Part shown: piece after piece, positions 10,921 through 17,733 of the stretch
Layout of the letters: each line of letters begins with the position of its first letter
Numbering within the stretch: position 1 is the first letter of the stretch
Assembly: GCA_049644325.1 (NCBI GenBank)
Contig: JBARRR010000097.1
Span: 1 to 50,204 of the forward strand
Length of the DNA: 50,204 nucleotides
From: DASZHA01 sp049644325
Lineage (GTDB): Bacteria; Chloroflexota; Dormibacteria; DASZGP01
Direction of reading: 5' to 3'
Notes under the pieces: model-generated
What the model was told of the DNA's origin: nothing
Database searches by the model: none
Seen by the model: the letters and a program-made list of their open reading frames with translations, nothing else
Position numbers and translations under genes: made by a program

Positions 10921-11940
10921 TTGGGCATCAAGGTTGGGATAAACGGGTTCGGGAGGATCGGACGCAACGTCTTCCGGGCGACACGGCGCTTCGACGACAT
11001 CGACGTCATCGCCGTCAACGACATCACCAGCCCCGAGATGCTGGCTCACCTCCTCAAGCACGACAGCGTCCTGGGCGCCTACGACGGCGAGGTGAGCTTC
11101 GAGGGCAACCACCTCATCGTCGACGGTCAGCGCGTCAAGGTGCTGGCCGAGCGCGACCCCGGCAACCTGCCCTGGGCCGATCTCGGCGTCGAGCTGGTAG
11201 TGGAGTCGACGGGTTTCTTCACCGACGCCGAGAAGGCCAAGGTCCACATCGAGAAGGGCGGCGCCAAGAAGGTGATGATCTCGGCCCCGGCCAAGAACGA
11301 GGACATAACCGTTGTGATCGGGGTCAACGAGGACGAATACGACCCGGCCCGGCACCACATCGTCAGCAACGCCTCCTGCACCACCAACTGCCTGGCCCCG
11401 GTGGCCAAGGTTCTGCACGACTCCTTCGGCATCAAGGCGGCGTTGATGACCACGGTCCATTCGTACACCGGCGACCAACGGCTCCTGGACGCGCCCCACG
11501 AGGACAAGCGACGGGCGCGAGCGGCCGCCATCAACGTCATCCCCACCAGCACCGGCGCCGCCAAGGCGATGTCCCTGGTCATGCCGGCGCTCAAGGGTCG
11601 TTTCCACGGGATGTCGCTGCGGGTGCCAACGCGGGACGTCTCCCTGGTCGACCTTGTCGCCGAGCTCGAGAAGCCGGCGTCCGCCGAGGAGGTCAACGCG
11701 GCCTTCAAGCGCGCCAGCGAGGACGACCTCAGCGGCATCCTGGGCTACACCGAGGAGGAGCTGGTCTCGACCGACTTCGAGGGTGACAGCCACTCCAGCA
11801 TCGTCGACGCCAAGTCGACGATGGTCATCGACGGCAACCTGGTCAAGGTCCTGAGTTGGTATGACAACGAGTGGGGATACTCGTGCCGTGTGGTCGATCT
11901 CATCCGTTTCATGGGGCAGAAGGGCTTCGACGCCAACTAG
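10921..11940 (+). CDS. gap: glyceraldehyde-3-phosphate dehydrogenase, type I
   Basis: This cytoplasmic enzyme oxidises glyceraldehyde 3-phosphate to 1,3-bisphosphoglycerate with NAD(P) and phosphate. The 339 residues begin MGIKVGINGFGRIGRNVF, the Rossmann NAD-binding motif. The catalytic Cys lies in SNASCTTNCLAP and the catalytic His in TTVHSYTGDQRLLD. RRARAAAINVIPTSTGAAKA and SWYDNEWGYS are also typical. The start is a TTG because the strong AAGGAGG lies 6 bases before it; the GTG at 10894 would place the Shine-Dalgarno inside the gene. It is the first of a glycolytic cluster: pgk starts 2 bases after its stop codon. Confidence 0.98.
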   Translation: MGIKVGINGFGRIGRNVFRATRRFDDIDVIAVNDITSPEMLAHLLKHDSVLGAYDGEVSFEGNHLIVDGQRVKVLAERDPGNLPWADLGVELVVESTGFFTDAEKAKVHIEKGGAKKVMISAPAKNEDITVVIGVNEDEYDPARHHIVSNASCTTNCLAPVAKVLHDSFGIKAALMTTVHSYTGDQRLLDAPHEDKRRARAAAINVIPTSTGAAKAMSLVMPALKGRFHGMSLRVPTRDVSLVDLVAELEKPASAEEVNAAFKRASEDDLSGILGYTEEELVSTDFEGDSHSSIVDAKSTMVIDGNLVKVLSWYDNEWGYSCRVVDLIRFMGQKGFDAN

Positions 11941-11941
11941 G

Positions 11942-13126
11942 GTGGGTCGGCGCCGGCTGCGGACGATCAGGGATCTCGACCTCTTCGAGAAGCGCGTGCT
12001 TCTGCGCGTCGACTTCAACGTCCCCTTCGATGGTGACCGCATCCTTGACGACTCGCGCGTCCGCGCGGCGGTGCCAACCATCCGCGCCCTCCTCAACCTC
12101 GGCGCCGAGATTCGCCTGGTCACCCATCGCGGCCGGCCTGGTGGCAAGGTCGTGCCCGAGCTGAACGTGGCGCCGCTGGCGGTGTGCCTCGAGGAGATCG
12201 TCGGCGTCCACGTCCAGGTCGCCCCCGGGGTTGCCGGGCCGCCGGTCGAGCTGTTTCTCTCCGAGATCGCCCCCGGCGAACTGGTGATGCTGGAGAACGT
12301 GCGCTTCGAGCCCGGCGAGGAGGCCAACGACCCCGGGTTCTGCCGCCTGCTGGCGGACCTCGCCGACGCCTACGTGGACGACGCCTTCGGCGCCGCCCAC
12401 CGTGCCCATGCCTCAACCGAGGGCGTCGGCCACCTGCTGCCAAGCGCCGCCGGCCTGCTGATGGAGAAGGAGGTCACCGTCCTCAGCCAGGTGCTCGACA
12501 ACCCCCGCGAGCCGCTGGTGGCGATCGTCGGCGGGGCCAAGATCTCGACCAAGATCGGGGTCATGGAGAACCTCATGCCCCGGGTGAGCGCCATGCTGGT
12601 GGGCGGAGCGATGGCGTGCACCCTGCTCAAAGCCGACGGCGCCGACGTCGGCGACAGCAAGGTCGAAGAGGACCAGCTCGACACCGCCCGACGCCTGTTG
12701 GAGGCGGGTCGCGAGAAGGTGGCTCTTCCCGTCGATGCCGTCGTGGCCGACGCCTTCAGTGCTGACGCCAACATCCAGGTCGTCGACGCGCGCCGCATCC
12801 CTGCCGGCTGGATGATGCTCGACATCGGCCCAGAAACCCAGAAGGGCTTCGCCATGATCGCGGAGGACGAGGCCGGCACCATCGTCTGGAACGGACCCCT
12901 GGGGGTCTACGAAATGGAGCCGTTTCGCGCCGGGACCGAGGCGGTCGCGCGGGCGGTGGCGAAGTCGCCGGCAATCAGCGTTATCGGCGGTGGCGACCTG
13001 GCCGCGGCCCTGGCCCAGCTCGGCCTGGAGGATTCGATGACCCACGTCTCCACGGGCGGCGGTGCCACCCTCGAGTTCCTCGAGGGCAAGGACCTGCCCG
13101 GGATCAGGGTGCTGGAGGAAGACTGA
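11942..13126 (+). CDS. pgk: phosphoglycerate kinase
   Basis: Phosphoglycerate kinase transfers phosphate from 1,3-bisphosphoglycerate to ADP. The 394-residue length is standard. The N-domain has RVLLRVDFNVPF (substrate Asp/Asn) and HRGRPGG; the middle has VAIVGGAKISTKIGVMENL; the C-domain has VWNGPLGVYE and the nucleotide loop STGGGATLEFLEG. The GTG at 11942 was chosen because it leaves a single base after the gap stop codon and gives a normal family N-terminus. The frame is open into gap, but that part is a shadow. The stop codon abuts the tpiA ATG (TGAATG), so the three genes are surely co-translated. Confidence 0.97.
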   Translation: MGRRRLRTIRDLDLFEKRVLLRVDFNVPFDGDRILDDSRVRAAVPTIRALLNLGAEIRLVTHRGRPGGKVVPELNVAPLAVCLEEIVGVHVQVAPGVAGPPVELFLSEIAPGELVMLENVRFEPGEEANDPGFCRLLADLADAYVDDAFGAAHRAHASTEGVGHLLPSAAGLLMEKEVTVLSQVLDNPREPLVAIVGGAKISTKIGVMENLMPRVSAMLVGGAMACTLLKADGADVGDSKVEEDQLDTARRLLEAGREKVALPVDAVVADAFSADANIQVVDARRIPAGWMMLDIGPETQKGFAMIAEDEAGTIVWNGPLGVYEMEPFRAGTEAVARAVAKSPAISVIGGGDLAAALAQLGLEDSMTHVSTGGGATLEFLEGKDLPGIRVLEED

Positions 13127-13894
13127 ATGAGCCGAGTGCCGCTGGTGGCGGGCAACTGGAAGATGAACAAGACGGTGCCCGAGTCCTTGACGCTGGTTGC
13201 CGACCTGCTCGCCGGGATGCCCAGGCTCGACGACGTCGAGGTCGCGGTGCTGCCGCCGTTCACCAGTCTCTGGCCCGTGTCCCACGCGCTGGAGGGCAGT
13301 GAGGTCGGGCTGGGCGCGCAGAACGTGTACTGGGAGGAGAAGGGCGCCTACACCGGGGAGATCTCGCCGCTGATGATCGCCGGCTGGTGCCGTTACGCGC
13401 TGCTGGGCCACTCCGAGCGCCGCCAGCTCTTTGGCGAGACCGACGAGACCGTGAACCGCAAGGTGCGCGCCGCCCTCGGGCACGGCCTGCGGCCGCTGGT
13501 GGCCGTCGGCGAGACGCTGGAGGAGCACGAGGCCGGGAGCACCGAGGCGGTGCTGGGGCGACAGGTGCCGGCGGCGCTGGCCGGGCTGAGCGAGGAGCAG
13601 GGCCTGGAGCTGGTCCTGGCCTACGAGCCGATCTGGGCCATCGGCACCGGCAGGACGGCGACCCCCGCCCACGCCGAGGCCAGCTGCGCCCTGATCCGGA
13701 TGCTGGTCGCCGGGTCCCTCGGCACCGCAGTGGGGGAGGCGGTTCGCATCCTCTACGGTGGCTCGGTAACGCCGGCCAACGCCGGCGAGCTGCTGGCCGA
13801 GGCCAACGTCGACGGGGCGCTGGTCGGCGGCGCCAGCCTGGTGGCGGCCGATTTCCTGGCGATCGTCAGCGCCGCGGTCCCGGCGCCGGCTTAG
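13127..13894 (+). CDS. tpiA: triosephosphate isomerase
   Basis: This isomerase interconverts dihydroxyacetone phosphate and glyceraldehyde 3-phosphate. The 255-residue TIM barrel shows GNWKMN (catalytic Lys), LGHSERR (electrophilic His), AYEPIWAIGTG (catalytic Glu) and the phosphate loop ILYGGSVTPANAGELL. Its ATG directly follows the pgk stop codon with no spacer. The gap-pgk-tpiA order is the common Gram-positive one. secG, usually next in this block in Actinobacteria, lies about 2.1 kb downstream here, separated by three inserted genes. Confidence 0.98.
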   Translation: MSRVPLVAGNWKMNKTVPESLTLVADLLAGMPRLDDVEVAVLPPFTSLWPVSHALEGSEVGLGAQNVYWEEKGAYTGEISPLMIAGWCRYALLGHSERRQLFGETDETVNRKVRAALGHGLRPLVAVGETLEEHEAGSTEAVLGRQVPAALAGLSEEQGLELVLAYEPIWAIGTGRTATPAHAEASCALIRMLVAGSLGTAVGEAVRILYGGSVTPANAGELLAEANVDGALVGGASLVAADFLAIVSAAVPAPA

Positions 13895-13900
13895 CTCCGG

Positions 13901-14359
13901 ATGCCGTATGGCAACGAGCCTCCACCGGCGGGTGCGCCAGTGCCACCCCAGGAGCTGATCGGCGCAGCGCTCTTCCTTGGCCTTGCCGCGGTTCTCTCGA
14001 TCTCCTTCCACGGTGCCTACCTGATCGCCTTCGCCCTGGGGCGCGTTGGCTTTGATCCGCTGACGCTGGGGGTGCTGACGCTCAACGCCGTGGGTTTTGT
14101 CGGCACCCTCTGGCTGCTGGCCCTGCGCCGCTGGGCCTGGGGCCTGGCGGTGGGCTACGCCGGCCTCGAGGTCATTCTCCGGCTCTACTACGTGTTCAAC
14201 GACCTTGTGGCGCGTCCCAACGGCAACCCGGATTGGCTGGGCGGCATCGGCGAGGTGGCCCTGGCGCTGGTGTTCCTGGTCGTCCTCGCCTACCTGCTGG
14301 GGGAGGACACGCGCGAACGGCTTGACGCCCGAGAGGCCTACCGCCGCGCCCAGGCCTGA
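13901..14359 (+). CDS. hypothetical four-helix membrane protein
   Basis: A 152-residue protein of unknown function, starting 6 bases after tpiA and probably co-transcribed. After a short Pro-rich N-terminus (PPPAGAPVPP) there are four hydrophobic segments at about 19-45, 50-72, 76-98 and 108-133, then a charged cytoplasmic-looking tail (EDTRERLDAREAYRRAQ). The third segment carries conserved-looking Tyr/Arg/Glu residues (LEVILRLYYVFNDL). No enzyme motif is visible. Confidence 0.7.
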   Translation: MPYGNEPPPAGAPVPPQELIGAALFLGLAAVLSISFHGAYLIAFALGRVGFDPLTLGVLTLNAVGFVGTLWLLALRRWAWGLAVGYAGLEVILRLYYVFNDLVARPNGNPDWLGGIGEVALALVFLVVLAYLLGEDTRERLDAREAYRRAQA

Positions 14360-14376
14360 CCCCGCTGCCCCGGCGC

Positions 14377-14387
14377 CGCAAATGTGC
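14377..14387 (-). promoter_or_regulatory. GCACATTTGCG element upstream of the stress-protein gene
   Basis: Read on the minus strand this 11-mer differs by one base from GCACATTTACG found at 35794-35804 before the second cyclase gene, and by two from the copy at 40531-40541. It lies about 25 bases upstream of the -35 of the stress-protein promoter. A possible shared operator; unproven. Confidence 0.3.
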
Positions 14388-14411
14388 CGAACTGCATAGA
14401 AGCCTGTCGTG

Positions 14412-14439
14412 TTGAGCGGCTAGGCTGGCCCGGTAATCC
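14412..14439 (+). promoter_or_regulatory. promoter of the universal stress protein gene
   Basis: -35 TTGAGC (14412-14417) and -10 TAATCC (14434-14439) are 16 bases apart. The -10 ends 7 bases before the ATG at 14447, implying a leaderless transcript and selecting that ATG over the one at 14459. Confidence 0.5.
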
Positions 14440-14446
14440 GCGTAGC

Positions 14447-14908
14447 ATGAGGGTTGGCATGTACAAGGCAATCGTCGTTGGCACCGATGGATCCAAGACT
14501 GCGGAGCAGGCGGTGGCGCACGCGATCGAGCTGTGCAAGACGTCGGGGGCGCGGCTTCACATCGTTTCCGCTTGCAAGCTGCCGACAGCGGCGATGATCG
14601 GCGCGGAGGGGGGCTCCGCGGTGGCGGCACCAGGCGATGCCGCCTGGGAGCGCGACGCCCGGGAGGCGGCCGACCTCATGCTGCGGAGCGCCGCGACCGC
14701 GGCCGCCGATGCCGAGGTGGACGCCACCACGCACGCCATCCTGGGCGAGGCTGCCGACGCCCTGATCAGCGTTGCCTCGGACGAAGGCGCCGACCTCATC
14801 GTGGTCGGCAACCGTGGCATGGCGGGGCTGGGCCGGGTGTTGGGGAGCGTGCCCAACAAGGTGTCTCACCACGCGCCCTGCAGCCTGCTGATCGTTCGTA
14901 CCACGTAG
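14447..14908 (+). CDS. universal stress protein (UspA family, ATP-binding type)
   Basis: A 153-residue single-domain Usp. These small cytoplasmic dimers bind ATP and are induced by starvation, hypoxia or other stress; their molecular task is often unknown. The N-terminal strand and loop YKAIVVGTDGSKTAEQAV (conserved Asp) and the C-terminal nucleotide loop VVGNRGMAGLGRVLGSVPNK followed by APCSLLIV are characteristic of ATP-binding members. ATG 14447 fits a leaderless promoter; ATG 14459 (MYKAIVVG) is the alternative. It is transcribed alone and converges with the lipoprotein gene, with 7 bases between stop codons. Confidence 0.92.
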   Translation: MRVGMYKAIVVGTDGSKTAEQAVAHAIELCKTSGARLHIVSACKLPTAAMIGAEGGSAVAAPGDAAWERDAREAADLMLRSAATAAADAEVDATTHAILGEAADALISVASDEGADLIVVGNRGMAGLGRVLGSVPNKVSHHAPCSLLIVRTT

Positions 14909-14915
14909 CCGCCCG

Positions 14916-15944
14916 CTAGGCCGACGCCTGCCAGTCGGCCTCCATCCGGGTGAGCGCCTGCGCCGCCAGGCCAGGGCTGCGGATGACGACGTCGAGTTCG
15001 TGGTTCCGGGTGAAGCCGGAGCTGGTCCAGTTGGCCGATCCGACCAGCAGGGTCCGACCATCGACAACCATGGCCTTGGCGTGCAGCTTTTCCCCCCGGG
15101 TGCGGTAGAAGCGGGCCATCACCCCCGCCTGTCGCAACCGCGAGGCGGCGGCCTGGTTGAGCTCCTGGTTGGGGTCGAAGAGGATCCACACGCCCACCCC
15201 GCGACGCGCCGCCGCTGACAGCGCCGACATCACCTCGACGTCGGTGAGCACGTACATCTGGATGAACACCGCCCGACGCGCGGCGGCGACCGCCGCCAGC
15301 ACCGCGGGGCGCACCTGGTTCTCCGGGTAGCTGGTCACGATCCGGAGCTCGTCCGGGTCCCCGGGAGCGATGGAGGAGCTCATCGTCGCCGCGCCGGTAC
15401 GCACCATGTCCGCGTCGAAGATCGCCTCGACGTGGGCCACCGCCGGGCCACCCAGGACCACGTCGAAGTCGTGGTTGAGGTACGAGCCCTGGCCCCAGTT
15501 CATGCCCCCGAAGATCGCCACGGCGTGGTCCGCCAGCAGCAGCTTGACGTGGTCGATCTGCATCGCACCGTCGGGGAAGAGCCGCACCACGGCCCCCGCG
15601 GCGCGGAGCCTGGCCAGCGTGGCGGCATTGACCTCGACGGTGGGGTCGGCGATCAGCGTCAGGGCAACCCCCCGCCGCACCGCGGCCACCATGGCGTCGG
15701 CGAGATCGCGACGATCGAACTCGTAGATCTCAGCCTCCAGGCTCTGCCGGGCGCCGGTCACCGCCGCCAGCAGCCGGTCAACGGCCACCTGTCCATCGGT
15801 GAGCAGCTCCAGGGAGCTGCTGCCGAGGGTGACCGACCCGGCTGCGGCGGCGCCGACAGAGGGCAGTGCAGGATTGCCGCTCGACGGGGCGAAGCTGCCG
15901 CACCCGGCCAGGGCCAGGCACAGCAGCAGCCCCGTTCTTCCCAT
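14916..15944 (-). CDS. phospholipase D/cardiolipin synthase-like lipoprotein
   Basis: A 342-residue secreted protein of the PLD superfamily. The N-terminus is a lipoprotein signal (MGRTGLLLCLALAGC, lipidation at Cys15), so the mature protein should be anchored on the outer face of the membrane. Both HKD motifs are intact: H132-K134-D139 (HVKLLLAD followed by GGMNWGQGS) and H288-K290-D295 (HAKAMVVD followed by VGSANWTSSG). Two such motifs form one active site that cleaves or exchanges phosphodiester bonds. Known outcomes in the family include phospholipid hydrolysis, cardiolipin synthesis and DNA cleavage; the substrate here cannot be told. An outside location argues against standard cardiolipin synthase, which is an integral membrane enzyme. 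Divergent from secG. Confidence 0.88.
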   Translation of the reverse strand: MGRTGLLLCLALAGCGSFAPSSGNPALPSVGAAAAGSVTLGSSSLELLTDGQVAVDRLLAAVTGARQSLEAEIYEFDRRDLADAMVAAVRRGVALTLIADPTVEVNAATLARLRAAGAVVRLFPDGAMQIDHVKLLLADHAVAIFGGMNWGQGSYLNHDFDVVLGGPAVAHVEAIFDADMVRTGAATMSSSIAPGDPDELRIVTSYPENQVRPAVLAAVAAARRAVFIQMYVLTDVEVMSALSAAARRGVGVWILFDPNQELNQAAASRLRQAGVMARFYRTRGEKLHAKAMVVDGRTLLVGSANWTSSGFTRNHELDVVIRSPGLAAQALTRMEADWQASA

Positions 15945-15954
15945 ACCACCAATA

Positions 15955-15960
15955 AGTATA
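15955..15960 (-). promoter_or_regulatory. -10 element of the PLD-lipoprotein gene
   Basis: TATACT on the minus strand ends 10 bases before the ATG at 15944. The 5' leader would be only about 3 bases. Confidence 0.45.
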
Positions 15961-16013
15961 TCTGCGTCCGCAATATCACCGCCGTGTCGGCTGGTGCCAG
16001 GGTGGACCTGTGG

Positions 16014-16019
16014 TAGCTT
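16014..16019 (+). promoter_or_regulatory. -10 element of secG
   Basis: TAGCTT ends 8 bases before the GTG at 16028, supporting that start over the in-frame GTG at 16010, which would lie upstream of the transcription start. Confidence 0.4.
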
Positions 16020-16027
16020 TGGCGCTC

Positions 16028-16279
16028 GTGAAGAACTTCCCGCTGCACACCGTCCTCCAGGTCATCCAGCTGGTGACGGGGATCCTGCTGATCGTGTCGG
16101 TGCTATTGCAGACGCCCAAGTCGACCAGCGGCCTGGGCGGCACCATTGGTGGCGGCAGCGGTGACAGTGGCGGTGGCTACCGCACCAAGCGCGGCCTCGA
16201 GCGGACGCTCTTCCAGATCACCATCGGCCTGACCTTAGTCTTCGTCCTGGTCTCAGTCGCCAACATCAAGTTCGGCTGA
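16028..16279 (+). CDS. secG: preprotein translocase subunit SecG
   Basis: SecG is the small accessory subunit of the SecYEG protein-export channel. The 83-residue product has two membrane helices (about 8-25 and 58-77) joined by a glycine-rich cytoplasmic loop (PKSTSGLGGTIGGGSGDSGG), the family hallmark. In Gram-positive bacteria secG usually follows tpiA directly, which supports the call; here it lies beyond three extra genes and has its own promoter. GTG 16028 gives MKNFPLHTVLQVIQ; GTG 16010 is the alternative. Confidence 0.93.
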   Translation: MKNFPLHTVLQVIQLVTGILLIVSVLLQTPKSTSGLGGTIGGGSGDSGGGYRTKRGLERTLFQITIGLTLVFVLVSVANIKFG

Positions 16280-16328
16280 GGCGGCAGGGCCCATCCGGCT
16301 CTGCTGACCGAGCCAGGTGCGCTCAGTT

Positions 16329-16415
16329 TGGTGCCGCCCAGAGGACTCGAACCTCCACGAGCATGCGCTCACAACGCCCTGAACGTTGCGTGTCTACCAA
16401 TTCCACCAGGGCGGC
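16329..16415 (-). tRNA. tRNA-Leu(CAG)
   Basis: The minus strand folds as a class II tRNA. The acceptor stem is GCCGCCC/GGGCGGC and the D-arm starts TGGTGGAATTGGTAGACAC. The anticodon stem-loop is CAACG-TTCAGGG-CGTTG with anticodon CAG, reading CUG. The long variable arm is GAGC-GCAT-GCTC and the T-arm is GGAGGTTCGAGTCCTC. The discriminator base is A, and the CCA end is encoded (16329-16331 on the plus strand read TGG). The A discriminator matches the T of the TGGT bulge in the Leu T-box leader further downstream. Confidence 0.97.
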
Positions 16416-16426
16416 ACGAATCTGCA

Positions 16427-16432
16427 ATTTTA
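16427..16432 (-). promoter_or_regulatory. possible -10 element of the tRNA-Leu gene
   Basis: TAAAAT on the minus strand ends 11 bases before the mature tRNA 5' end. It is the only AT-rich hexamer between the korB stop codon and the tRNA. The tRNA could instead be the tail of the korAB transcript. An adjoining short inverted repeat (ATCTG/CAGAT, 16420-16437) surrounds it. Confidence 0.35.
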
Positions 16433-16461
16433 CAGATGGCCCGGCGCGGCCCTTCTCGGGT

Positions 16462-17733
16462 TTAGGCGTAGTCCTTCATGAGTTCTGCGAACTCCGGCCG
16501 GCTGGGGCGGAGGTCAGTCTCGGTGAAGTCCCGCAGCGGCCGGGTGGGGATGCGCTCGATGCTGGCAAGGTCGGGGTGCACGGCGTCGATGAAGATCATG
16601 CCGGTGAGGATCTCGCCGTTCTCCCGGGCCTCGTGAATCACACGCATGGCGTCCTGGCGGCTGCGCGGGTTGTGCTCGCCGTGAGCCAGCTTGCGAAGGA
16701 GGATCTTTGACCCGTCGTGGAGCTCGACCTCGGTGGTGGTGCCCTCGTCGTAGTCGGCCTCGATGTTCTCGAAGAAGGGGATGAAGTCCAGGTCCTGGAG
16801 GGCGATATCGTGCTCCTTGACGTACTTGTAGCTCTTGGTCGAGCCCTCGTGGTCGTTGAAGGTGACGCAGGGGCTAATGATGTCCAGGACCGCGGTGCCG
16901 CGGTGGGCCAGCGCCGCCTCGATCAGCGGCACCACCTGCTTGCCGTCACCGGAGAACGACCGCGCCACGAAGGTGCAGCCGAGCTCGATGGCGAGCCCGC
17001 AGATGTCGATGCTCTCGAAGGGGTTGACCTCGCCGGTCTTGGCCTTGCTGCCCATCTCCGACGTGGCTGAGAACTGGCCCTTGGTCAGCCCGTAGACCCC
17101 GTTGTTCTCGCAGATGTAGACCATGTTGAGGTTGCGCCGGATCATGTGGCAGAACTGGCCCAGGCCGATCGACGCGGTGTCGCCGTCGCCGCTGACGCCG
17201 ATGGCAATCAGCTCGCGGTCGGCCAGCTTGGCCCCGGTGGCGACCGACGGCATCCTGCCGTGGACGGCGTTGAAGCCGTGGGCCTGGCTGACGAAGTAAG
17301 CCGGCGCCTTGGAGGAGCAGCCGATCCCGCTCATCTTGGCCAGCCGGTAGGGCTCCACCCCGTACTCGTAGAAGGCCCTCACGATGTGGTTGGTGATCGC
17401 GTTGTGGCCGCAGCCGGCGCACAGCGTGGTTGATGCCCCCTTGTACTCGTCGCGCTTAAGGCCGATCCGGTTGTGGCCGTTGGCGGCCGGCTTCTCGGCG
17501 ACGGCTACCGACGCGCCGTCCTGGTCGTCCCCGGAATCCTGGCTGGTGCCACTGGTCGAGCCGCGGGAAGCGGACTCCTCGCGGCGCCGGCCCTCGTCGG
17601 GTGGCCTCTGCCCGGCCTGGATCTGGCTGGCATCGACTCGGGGCGTGTTCTCGGGCGCCTCCATGTTGGCCTTGTCGGGCTCGCTGTCGCTGTGGTCGTG
17701 CTTGCCGCCATTCTTGCCCCGCTGCGCGCTCAT
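16462..17733 (-). CDS. korB: 2-oxoacid:ferredoxin oxidoreductase, beta subunit (KorB), with long N-terminal extension
   Basis: KorB is the thiamine-diphosphate subunit of the oxygen-tolerant 2-oxoglutarate:ferredoxin oxidoreductase, which makes succinyl-CoA, CO2 and reduced ferredoxin. The 423 residues include LCAGCGH (104-110), a conserved iron-sulfur/ThDP region, and the ThDP-Mg motif GDGDTASIG...CENNGVYG (about 195-240). Unusually, about 88 residues precede the conserved domain. They are Ser-, Asp-, Glu-, Lys- and Arg-rich and probably disordered. The start is supported by an ATGA overlap with the korA stop codon (17730-17733), so the extension looks real, although the internal Met24 is possible. 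Substrate preference (2-oxoglutarate or another 2-oxoacid) is inferred from the KorAB architecture. Confidence 0.93.
   Translation of the reverse strand: MSAQRGKNGGKHDHSDSEPDKANMEAPENTPRVDASQIQAGQRPPDEGRRREESASRGSTSGTSQDSGDDQDGASVAVAEKPAANGHNRIGLKRDEYKGASTTLCAGCGHNAITNHIVRAFYEYGVEPYRLAKMSGIGCSSKAPAYFVSQAHGFNAVHGRMPSVATGAKLADRELIAIGVSGDGDTASIGLGQFCHMIRRNLNMVYICENNGVYGLTKGQFSATSEMGSKAKTGEVNPFESIDICGLAIELGCTFVARSFSGDGKQVVPLIEAALAHRGTAVLDIISPCVTFNDHEGSTKSYKYVKEHDIALQDLDFIPFFENIEADYDEGTTTEVELHDGSKILLRKLAHGEHNPRSRQDAMRVIHEARENGEILTGMIFIDAVHPDLASIERIPTRPLRDFTETDLRPSRPEFAELMKDYA

Noticed and set aside
16280..16328. Terminator between secG and the tRNA
   Set aside because: GGCTC/GAGCC can pair with an 8-base loop, but no T-run follows on either strand, so I cannot support an intrinsic terminator.
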